From: Singulisphaera acidiphila DSM 18658
GTDB taxonomy: Bacteria > Planctomycetota > Planctomycetia > Isosphaerales > Isosphaeraceae
Assembly: GCF_000242455.2 (NCBI RefSeq)
Contig: NC_019892.1
Span: forward strand, 9,124,744-9,188,743
DNA length: 64,000 bases
Direction of reading: 5' to 3'
Under the pieces are notes generated by a model. It had not been told where the DNA came from and searched no databases. It saw only the letters and a list, made by a program, of their open reading frames with translations. The translations under genes and the position numbers were made by a program. Below are positions 17,322-25,409 of this stretch, one piece after another. Within the stretch, counting starts at the first letter, position 1. Every line of letters starts with the position of its first letter.

Positions 17322-18679
17322 CTGGTGTTTTGCAAAGTCAGGATAACCCCAGCTGAGCCACGACATGTTCATAGGGTTGCTCAAATTGCGTGACTTGCTC
17401 GATCGCCCACGAGAGCGTCGTCCGCAGGGCTTCCCTCGTCATCGCCCGACAGGCCTCGCCGATGGTCATCAGCCGATGGAGTGCCCACTCCTTCGCACGA
17501 CCCTGCTTCAACTCGCTCATGAGCAGACTGTACGCCAGCATGACCAGGTACATATGCCGGGTCTGGCCCTGGACATCACGCAACTGACAGTCACCCAACC
17601 CGAGTTGTTGCTTGCCGTCCCGATGGAACGTCTCCGTGCCTGTCCAGCGATGGCGGTACACCCGCACGATCCGACTCACCTCCCAGGTAATCCGATTCGT
17701 CACCAGGATCTTGCAGCACGTCCCGTCGTTGCGGTAGTGCCAGAGGATGACAATCCGCACCTTGTGGTTCACCCCGGGGATTCGGACCGTCACCGTGAAG
17801 TACCACTGGCGACGGTCGCCGATCCTCATCGCTTTGCGGTCCTCCACCGGGATCGACGCCGCCAACTCGTTGGCCTTGAGGATCCCCCCCTTCCACTCCA
17901 ACTTGCGGTTGGTCTTGAGATCGCCCACGTAACCGTGGGGCCGTCCCAACCGATCCTGCTTCCCATCAATGTGGTTGAGGACCTCGGCGTTGGTGAAGTA
18001 GCAGTCCATGGCGAAGTCGCCGGGGATTCCCCGCTCGCAGACCCAATCGATCAGCTCGCAGCACAAGGCGGTATGGTTGCGGAACGGCTCGTCCAAGGCT
18101 TCGCAGACCTCTTGCTTGCGGAAGAGCCGGAACTCCAGGGGGTAGTGCTTGCCGCTGGTGCAGACGTAGTTGACGAAGAGATAGTCCTGGGCGATCTTGT
18201 TCCGCTCTTCGGTGTGGTCCCAGAACCAGTTGGCGTCGGGAATCAGCATCCCGTCCCGATCGACGAGAGTATTGTCGATCGGGATGACGCCCTGAACGCT
18301 GTAGCGAGTGGAGGGCTCCTTCTGGAGTTGCTCGAGCCTTCGATCGTTGAGCGTCTCGGGGTCCCACTGGGCGGCGGTGAGGAAGCGATTGAGGCAGGAT
18401 TGGTCGGTGGTCTGGGCGAACTCGTCATGAATGCCGAGGACGGTTTTCCGGTCGGCGACGAACAGGCCGGTGAGGTACTCGGCGAAGTGGCGACGTTGGC
18501 ACTCATTGGCGAAGAGGTCGCCGTGCTGGGTCAGGGCGGCTTCGACCAGCTTGGGAAATTCGATAATTCCAGGCATAAGCCGATGCTCCGCAGTCCAACT
18601 GCGCCAGAGCAATTTGGGCAAAACTCGAGCCTCGTCTACCTATTTTAACGCTGCCGCGGACCAGTTTGCAAAATACCAG
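17322..18679 (-). mobile_element. IS701-like insertion sequence, complete
   Basis: This 1358-bp element carries one transposase gene. Its ends are imperfect inverted repeats: 17322 onward reads CTGGTGTTTTGCAAAGTC, and the complement of the other end reads CTGGTATTTTGCAAACTG (matching at 14 of the first 15 positions). It is flanked on both sides by ATTCAA (17316-17321 and 18680-18685), a 6-bp direct repeat interpreted as target duplication. Intact ends, duplication and open frame suggest fairly recent insertion. Confidence 0.85.
17338..18576 (-). CDS. IS701 family transposase
   Basis: A 412-residue DDE transposase of the IS701 group within the IS4 superfamily. The N-terminus MPGIIEFPKLVEAAL..GDLFANECQRRHFAEYLTGL is characteristic. 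Acidic residues likely to form the catalytic triad are in VIPIDNTLVDRDG, GDFAMDCYFTN and HRWTGTETFHRDGKQQLGLG. The start at 18576 is chosen by family resemblance; the frame is open 15 codons further upstream. The gene fills nearly the whole element, with its stop 16 bp from the left end. It appears intact. Confidence 0.9.
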   Translation of the reverse strand: MPGIIEFPKLVEAALTQHGDLFANECQRRHFAEYLTGLFVADRKTVLGIHDEFAQTTDQSCLNRFLTAAQWDPETLNDRRLEQLQKEPSTRYSVQGVIPIDNTLVDRDGMLIPDANWFWDHTEERNKIAQDYLFVNYVCTSGKHYPLEFRLFRKQEVCEALDEPFRNHTALCCELIDWVCERGIPGDFAMDCYFTNAEVLNHIDGKQDRLGRPHGYVGDLKTNRKLEWKGGILKANELAASIPVEDRKAMRIGDRRQWYFTVTVRIPGVNHKVRIVILWHYRNDGTCCKILVTNRITWEVSRIVRVYRHRWTGTETFHRDGKQQLGLGDCQLRDVQGQTRHMYLVMLAYSLLMSELKQGRAKEWALHRLMTIGEACRAMTREALRTTLSWAIEQVTQFEQPYEHVVAQLGLS

Positions 18680-18824
18680 ATTCAAGTCAGAATATTCAAA
18701 ATCAACAACTCAATCACAACAGGAACGCCTGGGGTCCCGGAAAATGGCGACCCCAAACGCCGGTTGTCTCGTCAGTGAGTTCCGCCCCGGCCTCTTGCCA
18801 TGCGGCATCAAGAGGCCATTCGGA

Positions 18825-21800
18825 TCAAGAGACATCCGTCCTGAATCCTCGAATACCCGCTTGAAATGGATCGAGGACACTTGACTGGGGCGGTTGCCGT
18901 TTCGAGGACACCACCGTCGACAAAAGCTTGGGATCGAGGAACGAGGCCGTCTGGTTCACCACGAGCCGTGAGCGATTGGCGCGGGCCTGGATCAGTTCCG
19001 AGGCAAGCTGTGTGAGCGTTGGATCGTCCATGGGGATCCGCAGGTCGTCATCCCCATGGTCCGTCTGAGCAAGAGAGGCCAGGGCCTCATCATGGGACAG
19101 GGGGGACCCGGGAAGCCTCCGCACACCGGGGCCCAGGGCCTCGGCCATGACACCCTCAGCCTCGTGCCCGAATCCCAGGACATGCCCCATCTCATGCGCG
19201 AGGACGGTCAGCAGATCGATCCGGCCTTGCTCGCCCTGATCACCGGGTTGGGTGAACTCACTGTCATTTTGAGGGGTGGGGTCCACAAACCAGCCGTATC
19301 CCGCCGCATTCTGGTTGATCCAGATCGCCCCATCCCCCGTCCAACCCAATTGCGTCCCCGGAAGGTCTGCGATCCGGATCGGGGTGTGCGCCAACACGCT
19401 CAGATCGGTCCCTGCAGGCAACGCATCCTGCCAACGGGCCACGGCCTCCGTGACGAGGGGGGCCATCGCCGCCGGGGTCAAGGGGGCGGAAGCCGACGAC
19501 ACGGCCGGCGCTGCCGTCGCCATCAGGGCGCCGGAGCCGCCGCCGATCGGCGTGTTCATATCAACCTGGATCTCGGACGGGGCCAGGGCTCGGTTGTACA
19601 CACGGACTTCGTCGATCAGGCCGTTGAAGTATTCGCCCCAGATCGTGTTGCCGCCGATCCGCAAGGCGTTGTTCGACGTGATGATGGTCCCGGCGAGTGA
19701 GCGAGTCTGGACCAACGTCCCGTTGATGTAAAGGCGCATCGCTGCGCCATCGTAAGTTGCGGTCATATACGTCCATGTATTTAGAGCCAGGGCCGACGCT
19801 CCCACCACGCTGGAATCCGTCCCCGAGACATTGATGTAGCCGGCAGGCGGCCGGCCAACGTTGTCCGAAGCGTAGAGCGAATAGGCCAAGCCGCCGGGTC
19901 GCTCCTTGAGGATCGTGGTGGTCCAGCCGTTCAGAGCGACCGGTTTCACCCAGGCCTCCAGGGTCATTCCGTTGGTCAAGTCCAGCAGGCTATTCTCATT
20001 CACAGTCACCATCGCGTTCGTGCCGTTGAAGGAGAGCGCGTCGCCGAAGCGTCCGGCGGTGGTCCACGTCGCGTTGACAATGACGCCGTTCAGGCCATGA
20101 CCGGAGACGTCCGTAACGGTCGTGCCGGTCCCCTCGTTAAAGCCATAGGCGGCGACCAGGCCCGACGTCGTGCCAGTGGCGGCGGTGGTAAAGGACCAGG
20201 AAACGCTCGTCATGACGTTGTTGGCCTGGTCCTTGGCACCGCTGACGTTGACGACATAGGTCGTTTGAACCGCAAGCGCGGCCGCAGGCGTGAACGTGGC
20301 CGTATTCGTCGCATTGTTGTAGGCGAGCGACCCAGACACGGCACCCCCAGGACCCGTCAGAGTCATCACCACGCTTCCCGCCTGGACCGGTTCGCTGAAG
20401 GTCGCGGTGATCGCCGTCGCCGTGGACACACCGGTCGCGTTGGCTGCCGGAGAACTGCTGGTGACCGTCGGGGGGGTCGTATTCGTACCGGAGGCGGTGA
20501 AAAGAGGATCGACCCAGTAATTGGTCCCATTGTACGTGCTCGTGGGGAACCCTCCGCTGCTTCCGTAAAGGTAGACGCCGTTTCCACCCCCGGCCGCGTT
20601 CGAGGGCGCATGGAGGGGAGCGTTGTCGAATCCGGAGCTTGAGAAGTAATTGCTGTTGGCGGCGTATTCGCCCACCGGCGCGAAGTAGGAGACGATGTAG
20701 GTGGTATTTGCCGCGATGCTCACGGGAGTGGAGAAGGAAACTTGCTGCCATCCCGAGGCGGACTCATTGGTGAAAGTGGCCGAGGCCAGCAGAGTCCCTG
20801 TGGAGGTCCAGAGGTGAGCGACATGAGTGCCGGTGTTGCTCGGTCCTTTGTAGAAGCGGACTCCGTTGATCGTTCCGGCGACATCGCTGGTGAACTTCAG
20901 TCCGAGCTCGACGGCATGCGTGTCGTTCACAGAGCCAATAGCAGGCGTCACGGCAGCGTTCCAGAGTGAGCTCGGGGAACCGGCAGTGGCGGCGGTGGTA
21001 AAGGACCAGGAAACGCTCGTCATGACGTTGTTGGCCTGGTCCTTGGCACCGCTGACGTTGACGACATAGGTCGTTTGAACCGCAAGCGCGGCCGCAGGCG
21101 TGAACGTGGCCGTGTTCGTCGCATTGTTGTAGGCGAGCGACCCAGACACAGCGCCTCCAGGACCCGTCAGAGTCATCACCACGCTTCCCGCCTGGACCGG
21201 TTCGCTGAAGGTCGCGGTGATCGCCGTCGCCGTGGACACACCGGTCGCGTTGGCTGCCGGAGAACTGCTGGTGACCGTCGGGGGGGTCGTATTCGTACCG
21301 GAGGCGGTGAAGAGGGGATCAACCCAATAATTGGTCCCATTGTACGTGCTCGTGGGGAACCCTCCGCTGCTTCCGTAAAGGTAGACGCCGTTTCCACCCC
21401 CGGCCGCACTCGAGGGCGTGTGGAGAGGAGCGCTGTCGAATCCGGAGTTCGAGAAGTAATTGCTGCTGGCGGCATATTGGCCCACCGGCGCGAAGTAGGA
21501 GACGATGTAGGTGGTATTTGCCGCGATGGTCACGGGAGTGGAGAAGGAGACTTGCTGCCATCCCGAGGCGGACTCATTGGTGAAAGTGGCCGAGGCCAGC
21601 AGAGTCCCTGTGGAGGTCCAGAGGTGAGCGACATGAGTGCCGGTGTTGCTCGGTCCTTTGTAGAAGCGGACTCCGTTGATCGACCCGGCGACATCGCTGG
21701 TGAACTTCAGCCCGAGCTCAGCGGCATGCGTGTCGTTCTCGTAGAGATCGGTGGGAGTCACGGAGGCGTTCCAGAGTGAGCTCGGTGCCGACACGGTGAC

Positions 21801-23708
21801 GGGGACCCCCGCCGTCGGAATCTCCTGGTTGGCGCTGTCATCGACAGCCCGCGTCCTGATGTGGGTGGCTCCGCCGGCGGTCGGTATCCAGCTGTAGCTC
21901 CAGGAGGTGCGTCCGGTCGCCCGATGCCAGGTGAGACCACCATCAGTGGAGATTTCAACGGCAGCGACGATGCCGCCCCCCGTGTCCGTGGCCGTGCCGC
22001 TGATCGTGATGGGGACGCCACTCTGGAGGAGCGTGCCGGCCGCCAGGGACGTAATGATCGACGTCGGGCGGGCGGTATCGGTCGAGGCGGTGGCCGGCAC
22101 CAGCCCCGGCTGAAGCGTACCGGGCTGGACGCCCATATCGGCGAAGAGGTTGACGGTCGCTTGCTGCATCCGCGGATCGGGCACGGTGGCCTGTCCATCG
22201 TGGGTGCCGTCCAGGCCGAAGGACCATTGCACCGTGCCGGCCGCGAAGACCAAAGCCCCGCTATCAGCCCGGTAAAGGGTCAGGCTGTGCGTCGCGGTCG
22301 CCGGTCCGAAGTCGTTACCGTAATCCTGGATCCGCTGGGGGACATTCTCGGTCGTGGAGGAGAGTTGAATAAGGCCGGCCGGCCGCGCCCCGTTGTCAAG
22401 GTCCTCGTCCCACTCGTAGCCGAGGGTGCCATTGGCCAAGGTCGCGGTCTGCCCCGGCTGGAGCGTTGCGATACTGGTATTCCGCCAGAATCGCAGCAGG
22501 GCGTCGGCTGCAGGGACCTGAATGGCGGTTCCGAAATCGCCGCCTGCCCCCTGGTTGACGGTAAAGATGGTGCCGGTCAGGTTGTTTTCCGGCCGACCGC
22601 CGTCCGCCGGTGGGCTGAACCGCGGGTCGCGCCAGCTCCCCGTCCAGACGTTCGTCAGCGGGTCGATCTTGGCGTCGGCATGCGTTTCTTTATAGCACAC
22701 GAGGGTGCGATAAGGAGTGCCGGAGCCGTCGATGCTCGTCTCCCAGCGGGTCTTCCAGAACACCTCGTTGCCGCTGAAGAAGGCCAGGTCCACCCCCGCG
22801 TCCCGCGCCACCTCGACGTTGGTCCTCTGTGCGCCGGACCAGTATTCGTCGTGGCCGACCGAGAGAAAGACCTTATGCTGGAGGATCTCTGACCCCAGAC
22901 GATCGCTGTCCACGTCCGTGAAGTAACTGACGTCGTAGCCGTTCTCCTCCATCCAGCGCACCATCGGGTACTCGGCCCAGAAGAACCAGTTGGTCTCGCC
23001 CAGGCCCCCGGTGGTGGCCCGGGTATTCCAGGGTCGATTGTAGCTCACCTTGACGGCGCGGGTGCCAAACGAGGAGGACCCCTCGTACAGGCTGTTGCCC
23101 CCATAGTTGTTGTACGCCTCCCAAGTGGCATCGGAGGTCTGGTAGAGCAGATCCGAATGGCCCTCGTCGTCTCTCACGATGAAGGGGATTTGGCTGGCCC
23201 CTCCGGTGTCGTCGCGAACGAGCCTGGCGAAATAGACCCCCGAGGTAGCGCTGGCCGGGACGGCCCAGGACGCGGACACCGCCCAATTGCCGCAGTCCAA
23301 CAGCCCCGTGGTCGGATCGCTGAGACCGGCCGGCTGGACCTGGTGCAGAGTCGCCGACGCGGAAATGGTAGCAACCTTACGGGCGCCTAAGCCGCCATAG
23401 TAACCCATCCGATAGACATCGATATGATAGGACGCTCCCGTCGTATCATCGATTTTGAAGGTGACCGTTTGCCCGTGGTCCACGCTGATATCCGTGGCGA
23501 ACCCTTGAAGCGTCGGGTCGCCGGCCCCGCTAACATCCCACTCACTGGCGGGGTTGCCTGGCAGCAGGTTCTCGGCAACGATCGGGTTGCTGGCCAGCAA
23601 GGTCCGATCTTCCAGGACTTCGAACTCCAAGCGGCCTCGGCCGCCGCGAGCCCGGCGGGAGGCGTGGGGGATCGAACAAAAGGCGCGCGGCATCTCACGG
23701 AAGATCAT
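18825..23708 (-). CDS. Large secreted multidomain protein with metzincin-type motif
   Basis: A 1627-residue modular protein. The N-terminus has an Arg-rich segment and RLEFEVLEDRTLLAS (residues 26-40), the LEDR-type signature of many large secreted planctomycete proteins. Residues about 45-540 resemble the C-terminal domain of the N,N-dimethylformamidase large subunit (VFLSVGHDEYWSGAQR, FFSGNEVFWKTRWE). Then follow an Ig-like segment (about 545-635), two near-identical copies of a DUF4082-like plus bacterial-Ig-like module (about 639-1178), a LamG/concanavalin-like domain (about 1180-1390), and a C-terminal domain with HEMGHVLGFGHE (His1505, Glu1506, His1509, His1515), the zinc-binding motif of metzincin proteases. 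The start at 23708 is chosen for AGGAG 8 nt upstream. A role in extracellular polymer or protein degradation is inferred. Confidence 0.85.
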   Translation of the reverse strand: MIFREMPRAFCSIPHASRRARGGRGRLEFEVLEDRTLLASNPIVAENLLPGNPASEWDVSGAGDPTLQGFATDISVDHGQTVTFKIDDTTGASYHIDVYRMGYYGGLGARKVATISASATLHQVQPAGLSDPTTGLLDCGNWAVSASWAVPASATSGVYFARLVRDDTGGASQIPFIVRDDEGHSDLLYQTSDATWEAYNNYGGNSLYEGSSSFGTRAVKVSYNRPWNTRATTGGLGETNWFFWAEYPMVRWMEENGYDVSYFTDVDSDRLGSEILQHKVFLSVGHDEYWSGAQRTNVEVARDAGVDLAFFSGNEVFWKTRWETSIDGSGTPYRTLVCYKETHADAKIDPLTNVWTGSWRDPRFSPPADGGRPENNLTGTIFTVNQGAGGDFGTAIQVPAADALLRFWRNTSIATLQPGQTATLANGTLGYEWDEDLDNGARPAGLIQLSSTTENVPQRIQDYGNDFGPATATHSLTLYRADSGALVFAAGTVQWSFGLDGTHDGQATVPDPRMQQATVNLFADMGVQPGTLQPGLVPATASTDTARPTSIITSLAAGTLLQSGVPITISGTATDTGGGIVAAVEISTDGGLTWHRATGRTSWSYSWIPTAGGATHIRTRAVDDSANQEIPTAGVPVTVSAPSSLWNASVTPTDLYENDTHAAELGLKFTSDVAGSINGVRFYKGPSNTGTHVAHLWTSTGTLLASATFTNESASGWQQVSFSTPVTIAANTTYIVSYFAPVGQYAASSNYFSNSGFDSAPLHTPSSAAGGGNGVYLYGSSGGFPTSTYNGTNYWVDPLFTASGTNTTPPTVTSSSPAANATGVSTATAITATFSEPVQAGSVVMTLTGPGGAVSGSLAYNNATNTATFTPAAALAVQTTYVVNVSGAKDQANNVMTSVSWSFTTAATAGSPSSLWNAAVTPAIGSVNDTHAVELGLKFTSDVAGTINGVRFYKGPSNTGTHVAHLWTSTGTLLASATFTNESASGWQQVSFSTPVSIAANTTYIVSYFAPVGEYAANSNYFSSSGFDNAPLHAPSNAAGGGNGVYLYGSSGGFPTSTYNGTNYWVDPLFTASGTNTTPPTVTSSSPAANATGVSTATAITATFSEPVQAGSVVMTLTGPGGAVSGSLAYNNATNTATFTPAAALAVQTTYVVNVSGAKDQANNVMTSVSWSFTTAATGTTSGLVAAYGFNEGTGTTVTDVSGHGLNGVIVNATWTTAGRFGDALSFNGTNAMVTVNENSLLDLTNGMTLEAWVKPVALNGWTTTILKERPGGLAYSLYASDNVGRPPAGYINVSGTDSSVVGASALALNTWTYMTATYDGAAMRLYINGTLVQTRSLAGTIITSNNALRIGGNTIWGEYFNGLIDEVRVYNRALAPSEIQVDMNTPIGGGSGALMATAAPAVSSASAPLTPAAMAPLVTEAVARWQDALPAGTDLSVLAHTPIRIADLPGTQLGWTGDGAIWINQNAAGYGWFVDPTPQNDSEFTQPGDQGEQGRIDLLTVLAHEMGHVLGFGHEAEGVMAEALGPGVRRLPGSPLSHDEALASLAQTDHGDDDLRIPMDDPTLTQLASELIQARANRSRLVVNQTASFLDPKLLSTVVSSKRQPPQSSVLDPFQAGIRGFRTDVS
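20174..21793. repeat. 810-bp in-frame tandem duplication
   Basis: Two adjacent 810-bp units (about 20174-20983 and 20984-21793) are nearly identical at the nucleotide level. Differences are a few scattered substitutions plus a short divergent patch at one end. Each encodes 270 residues: one DUF4082-like domain plus one bacterial Ig-like domain (TPPTVTSSSPAANATGVS...). The high identity implies recent duplication or ongoing gene conversion. The region could also collapse in short-read assemblies. Confidence 0.9.
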
Positions 23709-24222
23709 CGCCAATCTCCTCATTCCGGAAAATGAACGACGTTGTGCCTGTGCCTCGTTGCGCGAGAAGCCGGGTTCAACCCCATTCGCATTGAGGCCGA
23801 CATCGGCCTCAACAATCCCTCGTCGATCCGTCTCCTGCCTGCCCAAACAATGTGGTGCCGGACCTCATCGTCCCAGAGGCACGTCATCCAATATGTCGCA
23901 ACCTCTCGCACTTATCAATAGGCCAAATTCAACTGCATACAAATTTCATCACGTCCCGCTTTCGCAAACTTCTATGATCCAACCAACAACTTAATTACGA
24001 AAAACTAATTTTTCTTTGAGTTTAGCTATTCTATTTTGTTACACATCCAGACAGGCATGGGAGCGGACCGCCGGACGAGTAACACCACGATAAGGCCGCA
24101 GACGCAACACTCTGGTCAACCGTGGCAACAGACGACGCAGCGCCGTGGTCCTGAAAGCAACCGTTTCCGAGAATTCTGAGTCGGTCTGGCCAAATGAACC
24201 TCGCCACGTTGGAATGGGGGCC
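23709..24222. other. Divergent intergenic region
   Basis: No gene was recognised. It lies between divergent genes and includes an AT-rich stretch at about 23925-24045, unusual for this GC-rich window, which probably carries promoters for the large secreted protein (-) and/or the CDF transporter (+). Confidence 0.45.
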
Positions 24223-25152
24223 ATGGAATTACCACCCGAACACGCGACGCCCCAGGCCCAGCCATCGCCGAACCCCGCGGAACGGGGAATGCGTGCGGCG
24301 ATGACTGGACTTGGGATCAACGCAGCCCTGGTCGTCATCAAGCTCACGGCCGGCATCCTCGGCCATACCTATGCCCTGGTCGCCGACGCCATCGAGTCGT
24401 CCGCAGACATTTTCTCCTCGCTCATCGTCTGGGGCGGACTCCGGATCACCACCCGGCCCCCCGACGAGGACTACCCTTATGGGTACGGCAAGGCCGAGAC
24501 CCTCGCCGCCGCGGTGGTCTCGCTCATGTTGATCGGAGCGGCGCTAGGCATCGCGATCGCGGCGGTCGGCGAGATCGTGACGCCGCATCACACCCCCGCT
24601 CCGTTTACCTTGGTCGTCATCGCCGTGGTGGTCGTCGTCAAAGAGATCCTGTCTCGCAAGGTGCTCGAAGTCGGCCAGGAAACGGGGAGCACCGCCGTCA
24701 AGGCCGACGCCTGGCACCATCGAAGTGACGCTCTCACTTCAGCCGCCGCCTTCATCGGCATCGGCGTGGCTCTCTGGGGCGGCCCCGGCTGGGAGTCGGC
24801 CGACGACTGGGCCGCCCTCGTCGCGGCGGCCATCATCGCCATCAACGGCCTGCTGCTCCTCCGTCCCGCAATCCGTGACCTCATGGACCGCATGCCGGAA
24901 GGGCTCCCCGCCGAACAAATCGCGGCGGCGGCTCGGAGTGTCGCGGGCGTCCAAGCCATCGAAAAGCTCAGAGTCCGACGACTCGGAACGGAATATTTTG
25001 TCGACCTCCATGTACAGGCCGAGCCGACACTCCCGCTCAGGGACGCCCATATCCTGAGCGGCAAGGTCAAAGGGGCCATTCGCTCCGAGTTTCCCCATGT
25101 CGCCGGAGTTCTCGTGCATATGGAGCCTTTTGAAAAAAGCATGGGCTCATAA
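24223..25152 (+). CDS. Cation diffusion facilitator (CDF) family metal transporter
   Basis: A 309-residue inner-membrane transporter of the CDF family, which exports divalent cations such as Zn2+, Co2+ or Fe2+ in exchange for protons. Six transmembrane helices can be traced between about residues 28 and 220. Likely metal-site residues are Asp55, Glu58 and Asp62 in TM2 (LVADAIESSAD, where many members have His at the middle position) and the HHRSD motif in TM5. The C-terminal about 80 residues form the cytoplasmic ferredoxin-like domain (VRRLGTEYFVDLHVQAEP). The start at 24223 has GGGGG just upstream; starts at 24214 and 24145 are possible. It stands alone, about 260 bp ahead of the PSD1 gene. 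Confidence 0.9.
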   Translation: MELPPEHATPQAQPSPNPAERGMRAAMTGLGINAALVVIKLTAGILGHTYALVADAIESSADIFSSLIVWGGLRITTRPPDEDYPYGYGKAETLAAAVVSLMLIGAALGIAIAAVGEIVTPHHTPAPFTLVVIAVVVVVKEILSRKVLEVGQETGSTAVKADAWHHRSDALTSAAAFIGIGVALWGGPGWESADDWAALVAAAIIAINGLLLLRPAIRDLMDRMPEGLPAEQIAAAARSVAGVQAIEKLRVRRLGTEYFVDLHVQAEPTLPLRDAHILSGKVKGAIRSEFPHVAGVLVHMEPFEKSMGS

Positions 25153-25409
25153 CCCATCCTGCTTCCCCCAAACGGTCGGATCCGTCACCCGGACCATCCG
25201 GCGGCTGAAGCCTCCTGATGGACAGGACCGGAATCCTCTGGCAGAATTGCGAAGCACGATTAACATTTGCGCAACAAAGGTCTCGAACTTGCTGCATTGC
25301 TGAACCCGGCGACTTGAGGCGTTGAGTCACAAGCTCGTCACGACTCGATGCGTTCCCGCCTCTTTTTGTCGTTCGCGAGAGAGCTCGCGGCAAGGTTCAG
25401 GAGCCGATC

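Noticed and set aside
17365..18648. 427-residue open frame antisense to the IS701 transposase
   Set aside because: Mirrors the transposase exactly and has no recognisable domain.
20174..21793. Assembly duplication artefact as explanation for the tandem repeat
   Set aside because: The copies differ at several scattered bases and in a terminal patch and keep the reading frame, so a true duplication is more likely, though long reads would settle it.
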